Positions 11,628 through 23,543 are shown, numbered from the stretch's first letter. The stretch is DNA of 64,000 nucleotides from Prunella strophiata (GCA_036583965.1 JAZBQD010000025.1:13144645-13208644); one strand, 5' to 3'. The notes: generated from the sequence alone by a model not told the origin. A program made the numbers and translations.

Positions 11628-14600
11628 CCTCTCTGACCCTCTCTGAGCCCTCTCTGAGCCCCCTCTGAACCCTCTCTGAACCCTCTCTGAGCCCTCTCTG
11701 AGCCCTCTCTGAACCCTCTCTGAACCCTCTCTGAGCCCTCTCTGAACCCTCTCTGAACCCTCTCTGAGCCCCCTCTGAACCCTCTCTGAACCCTCTCTGA
11801 GCCCTCTCTGAACCCTCTCTGAGCCCTCTCTGAACCCTCTCTGAGCCCCCTCTGAGCCCTCTCTGAACCCTCTCTGAACCCTCTCTGAGCCCCCTCTGAA
11901 CCCTCTCTGAACCCTCTCTGAGCCCCCTCTGAGCCCCCTCTGAACCCCCTCTGAGCCCTCTCTGACCCTCTCTGAGCCCTCTCTGAGCCCTCTCTGAGCC
12001 CTCTCTGACCCTCTCTGAGCCCTCTCTGAGCCCTCTCTGAACCCTCTCTGAACCCTCTCTGAACCCTCTCTGAGCCCTCTCTGACCCTCTCTGAGCCCTC
12101 TCTGAGCCCCCTCTGAGCCCTCTCTGAGCCCTCTCTGAGCCCCCTCTGAACCCTCTCTGAACCCTCTCTGACCCTCTCTGAGCCCTCTCTGAACCCTCTC
12201 TGAGCCCTCTCTGAGCCCCCTCTGAGCCCTCTCTGAGCCCTCTCTGAGCCCCCTCTGAGCCCTCTCTGAGCCCCCTCTGAGCCCTCTCTGACCCTCTCTG
12301 AGCCCTCTCTGAACCCTCTCTGACCCTCTCTGAGCCCTCTCTGAACCCTCTCTGAGCCCTCTCTGAGCCTCTCTGAGCCCTCTCTGAGCCTCTCTGAGCC
12401 CTCTCTGAGCCCCCTCTGAGCCCTCTCTGAACCCTCTCTGAGCCCCCTCTGAGCCCCCTCTGAACCCTCTCTGACCCTCTCTGAGCCCTCTCTGACCCTC
12501 TCTGAGCCCCCTCTGAGCCCCCTCTGAACCCTCTCTGACCCTCTCTGAGCCCTCTCTGAACCCTCTCTGACCCTCTCTGAGCCCCCTCTGAGCCCCCTCT
12601 GAGCCCTCTCTGAGCCCCCTCTGAGCCCCCTCTGAGCCCCCTCTGAGCCCTCTCTGAGCCCTCTCTGAGCCCTCTCTGAGCCCCCTCTGAACCCTCTCTG
12701 AGCCCCCTCTGAGCCCCCTCTGAGCCCTCTCTGAGCCCCCTCTGAGCCCTCTCTGAGCCCTCTCTGAACCCTCTCTGAACCCTCTCTGAGCCCTCTCTGA
12801 ACCCTCTCTGAACCCTCTCTGAACCCTCTCTGAACCCTCTCTGAACCCTCTCTGACCCTCTCTGAGCCCTCTCTGACCCTCTCTGAGCCCTCTCTGACCC
12901 TCTCTGAGCCCCCTCTGAGCCCCCTCTGAGCCCCCTCTGAGCCCTCTCTGAGCCTCTCTGAGCCCTCTCTGACCCTCTCTGAGCCCCCTCTGAGCCCCCT
13001 CTGAGCCCCCTCTGAGCCCTCTCTGAGCCCCCTCTGAGCCCTCTCTGAGCCCTCTCTGAACCCTCTCTGAGCCCTCTCTGAGCCCTCTCTGAGCCCTCTC
13101 TGAGCCCTCTCTGACCCTCTCTGAGCCCCCTCTGAGCCCTCTCTGAACCCTCTCTGAACCCTCTCTGACCCTCTCTGAGCCCTCTCTGAACCCTCTCTGA
13201 CCCTCTCTGAGCCCTCTCTGAGCCTCTCTGAGCCCTCTCTGAGCCCTCTCTGAGCCCCCTCTGAGCCCCCTCTGAGCCCCCTCTGAGCCCCCTCTGAGCC
13301 CCCTCTGAGCCCCCTCTGAGCCCCCTCTGAGCCTCTCTGACCCTCTCTGAACCCTCTCTGAGCCTCTCTGAGCCCTCTTGAGCCCTCTCTGAGCACTCTC
13401 TGAGCCCTCTCTGAGCCCTCTTGAGCCCTCTCTGAACCCTCTCTGAGCCCTCTCTGAACCCTCTCTGAGCCCTCTTCTGAGCCCTCTCTGAAGCCCTCTC
13501 TGAGCCCTCTCTGAAGCCCTCTCTGAGCCCTCTCTGAGGCCCTCTCTGAGCCCACTCTGAGCCCCCTCTGAGCCTCTCTGAGCCCCCTCTGAGCCTCTCT
13601 GAGCCCCCTCTGAGCCCCCTCTGAGCCTCTCTGAGCCCTCTCGAGCCCTCTCTGAGCACTCTCTGAGCCCTCTCTGAGCCCCCTCTGAGCCTCTCTGACC
13701 CTCTCTGAGCCCCCTCTGAGCCCCCTCTGAGCCTCTCTGAGCCCTCTTGAGCCCTCTCTGAGCCCACTCTGAGCCCTCTCTGATCCCTCTCTGAGCCCCC
13801 TCTGAGCCTCTCTGACCCTCTCTGACCCTCTCTGACCTCTCTGAGCCCCCTCTGAGCCCTCTCTGAGCCCTCCTCTGAGCCCTCTCTGAACCCTCTCTGA
13901 GCCCCCTCTGAGCCCCCTCTGAGCCCCCTCTGAGCCCCCTCTGAGCCTCTCTGACCCTCTCTGAGCCCCCTCTGAACCCTCTCTGACCCTCTCTTAGCCC
14001 TCTCTGAGCCTCTCTGAGCCCTCTCTGATCCCTCTCTGAGCCCCCTCTGAACCTCTCTGAGCCCTCTATGAGCCCTCTCTGACCCTCTCTGACCCTCTCT
14101 GAGCCCTCTCTGAACCCTCTCTGAGCCCTCCTCTGAGCCCCCTCTGAACCCTCTCTGAACCCTCTCTGAGCCCCCTCTGAACCCTCTCTGAACCCTCTCT
14201 GAACCCCTCTGAGCCCTCCTCTGAACCCTCTCTGAGCCCTCCTCTGAGCCCTCTCTGAGCCCTCTCTGAGCCCTCTCTAGCCCTCTCTGAACCCTCTCTG
14301 AACCCTCTCTGAACCCCTCTGAGCCCCCTCTGAGCCCTCTCTGAAGCCCTCTCTGAGCCCCCTCTGAACCCTCTCTGAGCCCTCTCTGAGCCCTCTCTGA
14401 ACCCTCTCTGAGGCCCTCTCTGAGCCCCCTCTGAGCCCTCTCTGAGCCCTCTCTGAGCCTCTCTGAACCCTCTCTGAACCCTCTCTGACCTCTCTGAGCC
14501 CTCTCTGAGCCCCCCTGAGCCCCCTCTGAGCCTCTCTGAGCCCTCCTCTGAACCCTCTCTGAGCCCCCTCTGACCCTCTCTGACCCTCTCTGAACCCTCT

Positions 14601-15806
14601 CTGAGCCTCTCTGAGCCCCCTCTGAGCCCCCTCTGAACCCTCTCTGACCCTTCTCTGAGCCCTCTCTTAGCCCCCTCTGAGCCCCCTCTGAGCCCCCTCT
14701 GAACCCTCTCTGAGCCCACTCTGAGCCCCCTCTGACCCTCTCTGAACCCTCTCTGAGCCCTCTCTGAGCCCTCTCTGGCCCCCTCTGAGCCCCCCTGAGC
14801 CCTCTCTGAGGCCCTCTCTGAGCCCTCTCTGAGCCCTCTCTGAGCCCACTCTGAGCCCCCTCTGAACCCTCTCTGACCCTCTCTGAACCCCTCTGAGCCC
14901 TCTCTGAACCCTCTCTGAGCCCTCCTGAGCCCTCTCTGAGCCCTCTCTAGCCCTCTCTGAGCCCTCTCTGATCCCTCTCTGAGCCCCCTCTGAACCCTCT
15001 CTGAGCCCCCTCTGAGCCCTCTCTGACCCTCTCTGAGCCCTCTTCTGAGCCCTCTCTGAGCCCTCTCGAGCCCTCTCTGAACCCTCTCTGAAGGCCCTCT
15101 CTGAACCCTCTCTGAGCCATCTCTGAGCCCTCTCTGAGCCCTCTCTGAACCCTCTCTGAGCCCTCTCTGAGCCCTCTCTGAACCCTCTCTGAGCCCTCTC
15201 TGACCCTCTCTGAACCTCTCTGAGCCTCTCTGAGCCCTTCTCTGAGCCCTCTCTGAGCCCCCTCTGAACCCTCTCTGAGCCCTCTCTGAGCCCTCTCTGA
15301 GCCCTCTCTGAGCCCTCTCTGAACCCTCTCTGAGCCCTCTCTGAGCCCTCTCTGAGCCCCCTCTGACCCTCTCTGAACCCTCTCTGAGCCCTCTCTGAGC
15401 CCTCTCTGAGCCCTCTCTGAGCCCCTCTCTGAGCCCTCTCTGAACCCTCTCTGAGCCCTCTCTGGCCCTCTCTGAGCCCCCTCTGAGCCCCCTCTGAGCC
15501 CTCTCTGAACCCTCTCTGAGGCCCTCTCTGAGCCCTCTCTTGAGCCCTCTCTGAGCCCTCTCTTGAGCCCTCTCTGAGCCCTCTCTGATCCCTCTCTGAG
15601 CCCTCTCTGACCCCTCTCTGAGCCCCCTCTGAGCCCTTCTGAGCCCTCTCTGACCCTCTCTGAGCCCTCTCTGAGCCCCCTCTGAACCCTCTTCTGAGCC
15701 CTCTCTGAGCCCCTCTGAGCCCTCTTGAGCCCCCCTCTGAGCCCTCTCTGAACCCTCTCTGAACCCTCTCTGAGCCCTCTCTGAGCCCTCTCTGAGCCCT
15801 CTCTGC
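11628..15806 (+). repeat. 11-bp minisatellite, 4.2 kb (unit CCCTCTCTGAG)
   Basis: About 380 units of CCCTCTCTGAG, with common variants CCCCCTCTGAG, CCCTCTCTGAA and shortened units lacking one or two bases. From 11.6 to about 13.3 kb the units are fairly regular. From about 13.35 kb to the right edge, one-base insertions and deletions and odd units (for example CCCTCTTGAG, CCCTTCTGAG) become frequent. The + strand carries a TGA in most units, while the reverse strand lacks stops, which explains the very long antisense frames rich in Ser-Glu-Arg-Ala-Gln-Arg-Gly-Leu. The G-rich strand is the minus strand. Confidence 0.97.
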
Positions 15807-16815
15807 CTTTTGTCTCCTTCCGTAGAGGTCATAGAGGAGCTGCCAACTTGCCACTCTAGCCCCCAACTGCCACACTTCTCGCCAACTAGGGACCTGAAGA
15901 ACCTGCTCACTACTGGGAAAGTGGATGATTGGGGGGGTGAATCGAAGGCGGTGTGGGTGGTCTTCCCATGCTCAGGTGTATGTGGGGCGTGGGATCTGGG
16001 ATGCTGCTTTGTGGCTACTAGAGTTGGTTCGTGGGGAATTATTTGAGGGGATGTCTTGAAGGCGGCTTTAAACGGCGGCACCTATTTGTGAATGTGGAGT
16101 AGAACCCTGGGGGGGGGTGGAGATGGAGGTGGTCGTTGGTCACTTGAGCTATAGTAGGGGGTACGCGGGTTGTTAGCTTGTTGTGAGAATTGATGGGGAA
16201 TCGTGCTACGTGGGTGCTTGGTTGTTGGGGGTTTGTTGTGATTAGGATGTAATGGGGTGTTGGGCGGGATTTGTATCCGGTTGGAGACCCTAATGGTGGG
16301 GGAACGTAGTATGGGCTGAGGGCGTTAGGTATGGGGGTCGTGCTGGCGTGCGGGTGATCCGTGTTGAAAAAGAGAGCTGCTGGATTATGAGGGCTGGTCG
16401 GCTTGCGCCTTGAACGCATCGTCTTGCGGGGGACTTTGGAATAGAAGGTGAGAGATGATAGATGATTTGAGGTTGCCCCTGTGTGAGGTGTTGGTTCGTT
16501 GCATTTTGGTGCGGGCAATACGGCCTTAAAAGGGGATTGCCTTGGTTTACGTTTAAGCAGGGGTAGTGGTAGGTAGGTAAAATGGTTGGACTGGAGAGTT
16601 AGATATGGGGTATGTTGGTGGTGTCATTGTGCGGTCGCGCGCATTGCCACATCGGCTTCTTCCCACTGTCGTTTGGTTGAGTGGTTCTAGGCTCGCGGTT
16701 GTGCGGATGTGTTGAGTGATTCTTGATGTTGTGTTTCGTGTGTTTTGGCTCCCTTTATATTGTGTCGCCCTGTATGTGAGGGGTAGGTCCGCGGCGCCTA
16801 AATTGTGGTAAAAGC
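15807..16815. other. Anomalous G/T-skewed segment of unknown origin
   Basis: From the end of the 11-bp array to about 16.8 kb the composition changes abruptly. The + strand is rich in G and T and poor in C and A, with many TTGTTG, GGTGTTGG and GTGGGTG words, G runs of 7 to 9 (about 15930 and 16111), and none of the usual avian repeats or exon texture. The reverse complement is C/A-rich, superficially like the light strand of mitochondrial DNA, but I recognise no mitochondrial gene. Normal avian-looking sequence resumes at about 16816. It may be poorly polished consensus next to the hard-to-sequence array, or an unidentified insertion. Confidence 0.55.
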
Positions 16816-18002
16816 AACTCTCTAAGTGCCAGGACGAGGTCTCCACCCTGGGTGCCACGGGATGGGACAGTAAGGGAGCTGCTCACCCTTCCAGAGGGCT
16901 GCTCTGTGCTTGCACGTGCACTGGGTTTATTCTGGCTGCTTTTCCCCTCCTTGCCGTGAGTGTGATTTTGATGGTTTGTGTCTTCCACACCACTTAGGCC
17001 TGGCAGTCACACAAACCACTGTGCTGGTGGTGGGAGCTGCCCTGTCCTCCCACTGCTCTCAGACCCTGAGCTGCAATGTCCCCATCACCAAATTGTCCCT
17101 GGCGCAGGAGGAGCAGACCATGGGGTGAGGGGCAGCCCTGGCTCCCCCAGCATCAGAGCCCCTCTGAGTGCATCCAGCAGCCCTTTGGGCTGTTAGAAGC
17201 TCCAGCCACAGCTAAAAATCCCTCAGAAAAGGAGCTGGGAGCTGCCTGGGATTCATGTGCTGTGGGCAGCAGGAGCTCCCTGTGCTGTACCTGGGGAGCA
17301 CCACACACACCGCTGCCAATTTCACAGCGCTGTGAGCTCGCCCTCACTGAGCCCGGGAGGTGAAAAATGTCTTCATTAAGGACAGTGCCAGGCTCCTGCC
17401 TGGGAGCTAAATGTTGCTGTGATGCATGCAGGGAGGGCAGGGAGGGAGCCACGGTGCTCCCTGGGCTCCCAGAAAGGGATTGCTCCTTGGTTCTGCTGCT
17501 GCTGCGGCCTCTGGAGCAGGCTGCTGGCACTCCCTTGGGCCACTGAGGTGGTGTGGTGGCCTCACCACTGCCCCACGTTTCCGTGGGTGAGGGGGAGATG
17601 CCCCTGCTCCACAGCCTGCCCGCTGGGCCCAAAGCAGAGCTGTGAGACCCTGGGTTTCGGGAAGGGCCCAGGGCCTGTGTGTCCTGGCAGCCAGGGCTCG
17701 GTGTGTACCCACCATCACCCCGTGATGTGCAGCTGCTGCCCTCCCCTCTGCCAGGGCTCTGTCCCCGCCGTGAGCCCGTGCCAGGCCCGGCACAGCACCC
17801 CTCCCATTCCCGTGCCAGGAGCTGTGCAGGGATCGCCCCTGGCTGCCGGGACAGCAGCGAGCCTCCCGCAGCTCCTGCCCGCAGCACCGGGCACCAGCCC
17901 TGGCAGGGGCTCACCCCAGCCCCGGCTCTGGGCCCCTGGGGGTCACGGGTGGCCCTGGGTCTCACTCGGGTCTGGGTGCCCACCCGTGCCCGGGGCGTGC
18001 TC
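16816..18002. other. Intergenic; no gene recognised
   Basis: Ordinary GC-rich unique sequence. Long open frames on both strands continue from here into the 48-bp array and have no recognisable domain. No RNA gene or transposon was seen. Confidence 0.5.
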
Positions 18003-18432
18003 CGCGCTCCCGCTGCCCCAGCACACCCGGGGATGTTCCCTCCCCAGTGCCCCTCACGTTTGTGTCTTTGCTCCAGGAACAGCACACCCGGGGACGTTCC
18101 CTCACATTTGTGTCTTTGCTCCAGGAACAGCACACCCGGGGATGTTCCCTCCCCAGTGCCCCTCACATTTCTGTCTTTGCTCCAGGAACAGCACACCCGG
18201 GGATGTTCCCTCACATTTCTGTCTTTGCTCCAGGAACAGCACACCCGGGGATGTTCCCTCACATTTCTGTCTTTGCTCCAGGAACAGCACACCCGGGGAT
18301 GTTCCCTCACATTTGTGTCTTTGCTCCAGGAACAGCACACCCGGGGGGATGTTCCCTCACATTTGTGTCTTTGCTCCAGGAACAGCACACCCGGGGATGT
18401 TCCCTCACATTTGTGTCTTTGCTCCAGGAACC
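18003..18432 (+). repeat. 48-bp tandem repeat (about 8 copies)
   Basis: Units of about 48 bp carry CTCCAGGAACAGCACACCCG, then GGGATGTTCCCTCACATTT and GTGTCTTTG. Two early copies contain an extra block (CCCCAGTGCCCCTCAC). The unit includes TGTCTTTGCTCCAG, which resembles a 3' splice acceptor. Long frames on both strands across it are repeat translations. Confidence 0.93.
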
Positions 18433-18499
18433 GGCGCTAACCTTGGAGATGAGTCAGGCCCAGACCCTCCTCGGCTCTTCCAGCCCCGCAGTTTGCCCA

Positions 18500-18670
18500 G
18501 GGCTCTGTTATTATCCCGCATCCCTGTAATTAGCTGCTTAGGCTCTGATTGCCCCATTGTCCGCTGGATGGGTTTAATCATTCTTTTCTCCTACAGTGGC
18601 AATTTTGTTCCAATTAATTATTTCAGTTTGAACAGCAATAGCTGGTTGAGTTTAGAGAGAAATTAAAAGG
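18500..18670. promoter_or_regulatory. AT-rich island, candidate conserved non-coding element
   Basis: Unique AT-rich segment between two minisatellites, with CTGTAATTAGCTGCTTAGG, GGGTTTAATCATTC and CCAATTAATTATTTCAG. The recurring TAATTA cores and an inverted CCAAT-like sequence (GATTGCCCCATTG) suggest regulatory DNA. No conservation data were available. Confidence 0.33.
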
Positions 18671-18778
18671 GTAGGGAAGGATAATGAGGAGTGAGCTAAC
18701 TAGGGAGAGGTTGCAGACAGGGCTGCACGGGTCCCTGCTTCTCTCCCAGCCTCTTGCTGCTCCCCAGGGAGCTTCCCG

Positions 18779-21700
18779 GCTGTTGCCCCTGCCGGGGTCT
18801 CATCCCGGCTGTTGCCCCTGCCGGGGTCTCATCCCCGCTGTGTCCCTGCCGGGGTCTCATCCCCGCTGTGTCCCTGCCGGGGTCTCATCCCGGCTGTTGC
18901 CCCTGCCGGGGTCTCATCCCGGCTGTTGCCCCTGCCGGGGTCTCATCCCGGCTGTTGCCCCTGCCGGGGTCTCATCCCCGCTGCTGTCCCTGCCGGGGTC
19001 TCATCCCCGCTGTTGCCCCTGCCGGGGTCTCATCCCGGCTGTTGCCCCTGCCGGGGTCTCATCCCCGCTGTTGCCCCTGCCGGGGTCTCATCCCCGCTGT
19101 TGCCCCTGCCGGGGTCTCATCCCGGCTGTTGCCCCTGCCGGGGTCTCATCCCGGCTGTTGCCCCTGCCGGGGTCTCATCCCCGCTGTGTCCCTGCCGGGG
19201 TCTCATCCCGGCTGTTGCCCCTGCCGGGGTCTCATCCCGGCTGTTGCCCCTGCCGGGGTCTCATCCCCGCTGCTGTCCCTGCCGGGGTCTCATCCCCGCT
19301 GCTGTCCCTGCCGGGGTCTCATCCCGGCTGTTGCCCCTGCCGGGGTCTCATCCCGGCTGTTGCCCCTGCCGGGGTCTCATCCCCGCTGTGTCCCTGCCGG
19401 GGTCTCATCCCGGCTGTTGCCCCTGCCGGGGTCTCATCCCGGCTGTTGCCCCTGCCGGGGTCTCATCCCCGCTGTTGCCCCTGCCGGGGTCTCATCCCGG
19501 CTGTTGCCCCTGCCGGGGTCTCATCCCGGCTGTTGCCCCTGCCGGGGTCTCATCCCCGCTGTTGCCCCTGCCGGGGTCTCATCCCCGCTGTGTCCCTGCC
19601 GGGGTCTCATCCCCGCTGTTGCCCCTGCCGGGGTCTCATCCCCGCTGTTGCCCCTGCCGGGGTCTCATCCCCGCTGTGTCCCTGCCGGGGTCTCATCCCC
19701 GCTGTTGCCCCTGCCGGGGTCTCATCCCCGCTGTTGCCCCTGCCGGGGTCTCATCCCGGCTGCTGTCCCTGCCGGGGTCTCATCCCGGCTGTTGCCCCTG
19801 CCGGGGTCTCATCCCCGCTGTTGCCCCTGCCGGGGTCTCATCCCCGCTGTTGCCCCTGCCGGGGTCTCATCCCGGCTGTTGCCCCTGCCGGGGTCTCATC
19901 CCCGCTGCTGTCCCTGCCGGGGTCTCATCCCCGCTGTTGCCCCTGCCGGGGTCTCATCCCGGCTGTTGCCCCTGCCGGGGTCTCATCCCCGCTGTGTCCC
20001 TGCCGGGGTCTCATCCCGGCTGTTGCCCCTGCCGGGGTCTCATCCCGGCTGTTGCCCCTGCCGGGGTCTCATCCCGGCTGTTGCCCCTGCCGGGGTCTCA
20101 TCCCGGCTGTTGCCCCTGCCGGGGTCTCATCCCGGCTGTTGCCCCTGCCGGGGTCTCATCCCGGCTGTTGCCCCTGCCGGGGTCTCATCCCCGCTGCTGT
20201 CCCTGCCGGGGTCTCATCCCCGCTGCTGTCCCTGCCGGGGTCTCATCCCGGCTGTTGCCCCTGCCGGGGTCTCATCCCCGCTGTGTCCCTGCCGGGGTCT
20301 CATCCCCGCTGTTGCCCCTGCCGGGGTCTCATCCCCGCTGCTGTCCCTGCCGGGGTCTCATCCCCGCTGTGTCCCTGCCGGGGTCTCATCCCCGCTGTTG
20401 CCCCTGCCGGGGTCTCATCCCGGCTGTTGCCCCTGCCGGGGTCTCATCCCGGCTGTTGCCCCTGCCGGGGTCTCATCCCGGCTGTTGCCCCTGCCGGGGT
20501 CTCATCCCCGCTGCTGTCCCTGCCGGGGTCTCATCCCGGCTGTTGCCCCTGCCGGGGTCTCATCCCCGCTGTTGCCCCTGCCGGGGTCTCATCCCCGCTG
20601 CTGTCCCTGCCGGGGTCTCATCCCCGCTGCTGTCCCTGCCGGGGTCTCATCCCGGCTGTTGCCCCTGCCGGGGTCTCATCCCCGCTGTGTCCCTGCCGGG
20701 GTCTCATCCCCGCTGTTGCCCCTGCCGGGGTCTCATCCCCGCTGTTGCCCCTGCCGGGGTCTCATCCCCGCTGCTGTCCCTGCCGGGGTCTCATCCCCGC
20801 TGTTGCCCCTGCCGGGGTCTCATCCCGGCTGTTGCCCCTGCCGGGGTCTCATCCCGGCTGTTGCCCCTGCCGGGGTCTCATCCCGGCTGTTGCCCCTGCC
20901 GGGGTCTCATCCCGGCTGTTGCCCCTGCCGGGGTCTCATCCCGGCTGTTGCCCCTGCCGGGGTCTCATCCCGGCTGTTGCCCCTGCCGGGGTCTCATCCC
21001 CGCTGTGTCCCTGCCGGGGTCTCATCCCGGCTGTTGCCCCTGCCGGGGTCTCATCCCCGCTGTTGCCCCTGCCGGGGTCTCATCCCCGCTGCTGTCCCTG
21101 CCGGGGTCTCATCCCCGCTGCTGTCCCTGCCGGGGTCTCATCCCCGCTGCTGTCCCTGCCGGGGTCTCATCCCGGCTGTTGCCCCTGCCGGGGTCTCATC
21201 CCGGCTGTTGCCCCTGCCGGGGTCTCATCCCGGCTGTTGCCCCTGCCGGGGTCTCATCCCGGCTGTTGCCCCTGCCGGGGTCTCATCCCGGCTGTTGCCC
21301 CTGCCGGGGTCTCATCCCCGCTGTGTCCCTGCCGGGGTCTCATCCCCGCTGCTGTCCCTGCCGGGGTCTCATCCCCGCTGTGTCCCTGCCGGGGTCTCAT
21401 CCCGGCTGTTGCCCCTGCCGGGGTCTCATCCCGGCTGTTGCCCCTGCCGGGGTCTCATCCCCGCTGCTGTCCCTGCCGGGGTCTCATCCCGGCTGTTGCC
21501 CCTGCCGGGGTCTCATCCCCGCTGTGTCCCTGCCGGGGTCTCATCCCGGCTGTTGCCCCTGCCGGGGTCTCATCCCCGCTGCTGTCCCTGCCGGGGTCTC
21601 ATCCCCGCTGTTGTCCCTGCCGGGGTCTCATCCCCGCTGTGTCCCTGCCGGGGTCTCATCCCCGCTGTTGCCCCTGCCGGGGTCTCATCCCCGCTGTGTC

Positions 21701-21918
21701 CCTGCCGGGGTCTCATCCCGGCTGTTGCCCCTGCCGGGGTCTCATCCCGGCTGTTGCCCCTGCCGGGGTCTCATCCCGGCTGTTGTTCCCTGCCGGGGTC
21801 TCATCCCCGCTGTTGTCCCTGCCGGGGTCTCATCCCCGCTGCTGTCCCTGCCGGGGTCTCATCCCCGCTGCTGTCCCTGCCGGGGTCTCATCCCCGCTGC
21901 TGTCCCTGCCGGGGTCTC
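18779..21918 (+). repeat. 28/29-bp minisatellite, 3.1 kb (about 109 copies)
   Basis: All units share the core CCCTGCCGGGGTCTCATCCC. They differ in a short linker: GGCTGTTGCC, CGCTGTTGCC, CGCTGCTGT or CGCTGTGT, the last being one base shorter. Linker types are interspersed but also occur in runs; for example, long runs of the GGCTGTTG type fall at about 20.0-20.2, 20.8-21.0 and 21.2-21.3 kb. Because 29 is not divisible by 3 and the + strand has no stop, all three forward frames stay open for about 1,100 codons with a Leu-Pro-Gly-Ser-His-Pro-rich peptide. No real gene is implied. Confidence 0.97.
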
Positions 21919-22104
21919 AGGGGCTGCAGCAGGGCTGCTCGGGCCTCACCGCACCTTCCCCATGTGGGTCCTGGTCCCATCCTCCAAACCCCCTGGATGT
22001 GCCCGTCTCCAGGGCTGGGCCGTGGCAGCTCCCGCCTCTGGCTACAGCCAGGACAAAGGGAAAATACCGACAAACTGCTCCCCCTGCCCTCCCTCCACCC
22101 TCCC

Positions 22105-22215
22105 TCCAGATGCTGTAAATTTTCATTAGTATTCTGTAATTTAATGATGTGTTCCCAAGAGAGAATTAGTCTCCAATTTACCCAAACTTCCCAGTTAATT
22201 TAAGCGTTACAGCGG
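22105..22215. promoter_or_regulatory. AT-rich island, candidate conserved non-coding element
   Basis: Unique AT-rich sequence containing AAATTTTCATTAGTATTC, GTAATTTAATGATG and CCAGTTAATTTAAGCG. It is followed directly by a GC-rich stretch beginning GCGGGGGGCGCTGCCCGGG. The motif texture is homeodomain-like. The call rests on composition alone. Confidence 0.3.
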
Positions 22216-23543
22216 GGGGCGCTGCCCGGGCCCGAGCCCGTCCTGCCGCCCCTCCCACCCGGGGAAGGACGAGTGACAGGGACAATTCTAATGGCACACT
22301 AAAATCCCTCGGAAATCTTCCATCCAGGGCTGCAAAGGTGAGCAAGGAGCAATTTCCTCCTGAAAGAAGCGTTTGTTGTGAACGTGGCAAACTGCAGTTC
22401 ATCTGGAGGTCGGTGCAAGGACTGGAGCGGCAGAAAGTGCTGGGCTGGCAGGGAATGTGCCATCCGGTGCCCACCCAGGGCAGCTGCCACCGAGCTTCAG
22501 GGCTCGTAAACCATCAGGGGGCACCGGGGCATCCTTGGCAGAGCTCCACCATCCCGGGCACAGCCCTGCCGGCGTTCGGGAGGACCGGGCGGCTCCGGGT
22601 GAGGCTGTTGGGTCCCGGGGCTCCGGGCTCGTCGCTGCCCCGGGTGCCGCCCCCTCCCCAGCGCCCCTCGGGGTGGGCGGGGGTGGCTCTGCTCGTTAGA
22701 AACTGTGGCACACAGAAGGTGCTGGGAGTCTCCGTGCAGGGAAAGTGCTGCAAGAGGAGCTCATTAACTTGAGAAATTGGGTCCAGAGGGCTCATTTGTC
22801 TGAGATCAGTCCACTGTTTTCTCTAGTAATGTGGAAAATGAGGGAGGGGGATCTGAGCCTCTCCTCAGTGACTGGCTCTGTGATGTGCCCCTTTCTCATT
22901 CACCTTCCCTCACTCAAGTTGCCTTTAGGACTCTTTCATTTCCATGGCCTCAAGCCCACCCACGTGGAACTCTCTGTAACCCCCCCTGGTTCTGCACCTG
23001 CGGGGCAGAGCCGAGCCAGGCCAGGCGTGTCCAGCCTGGCACTGCAGGGCTCCTCGTGCCCCTGCTCGGGCCCTGCACGCCCTGCCAGGTGCTGCTGTGT
23101 TTGCTCTCGCAGCCTGTGTCCTGCAGCAGCAGGGCTGTCCCTGCTGTCCTCGCTCTGCCCCGCTCAGGCTGCAGGGCAGCGCCTGCTCCGGGGGCAGGAG
23201 GGGCTGACCCGGGTCTGGCACAGCCCCTGACGCCACGAGTGCCAGCTGCTGTTGTGTGGAGAGGCTCCAGTGCCAGCTGCAGCTCTACTGGGTGATTTCC
23301 CTCGGTGTCTGGGCAGGTTTAGGGCAGAGGTGGCTGAAGGACACCTGAGCACAGGACACTCCTGGCCCAGCAGGGCTGCACCCCACAGCAGGGCTGACAG
23401 CAATCCCACCTGCACCTCGCCCTGCTGATGAAGGCAGAGCTGTCAAACCACTGCAAGAACTGGGGGGAGCCTGGAGCCACCCCCTGGCAGTGGGCTGGCC
23501 TGGCCTGGGGCAGGGAACGAGGCTGGGCTCTGTCCATGGAGTG

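Noticed and set aside
11628..15806. Interstitial telomeric repeat
   Set aside because: The unit CCCTCTCTGAG is not CCCTAA and no TTAGGG/CCCTAA run was seen.
11432..16081. Reverse-strand frames of 400-750 codons rich in Ser-Glu-Arg-Ala-Gln-Arg-Gly-Leu
   Set aside because: They are translations of the 11-bp array. The reverse unit has no stop in any frame, and all three frames are open at once, which a real gene would not show.
15807..16815. Nuclear copy of mitochondrial DNA
   Set aside because: The skew is suggestive, but no mitochondrial rRNA, tRNA or protein segment could be recognised, so it is left as an unknown segment.
18684..22203. Three overlapping forward frames of about 1,100 codons (Leu-Pro-Gly-Ser-His-Pro repeats)
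   Set aside because: Produced by the stop-free 28/29-bp repeat. The same peptide appears in all three frames because 29 is not a multiple of three.
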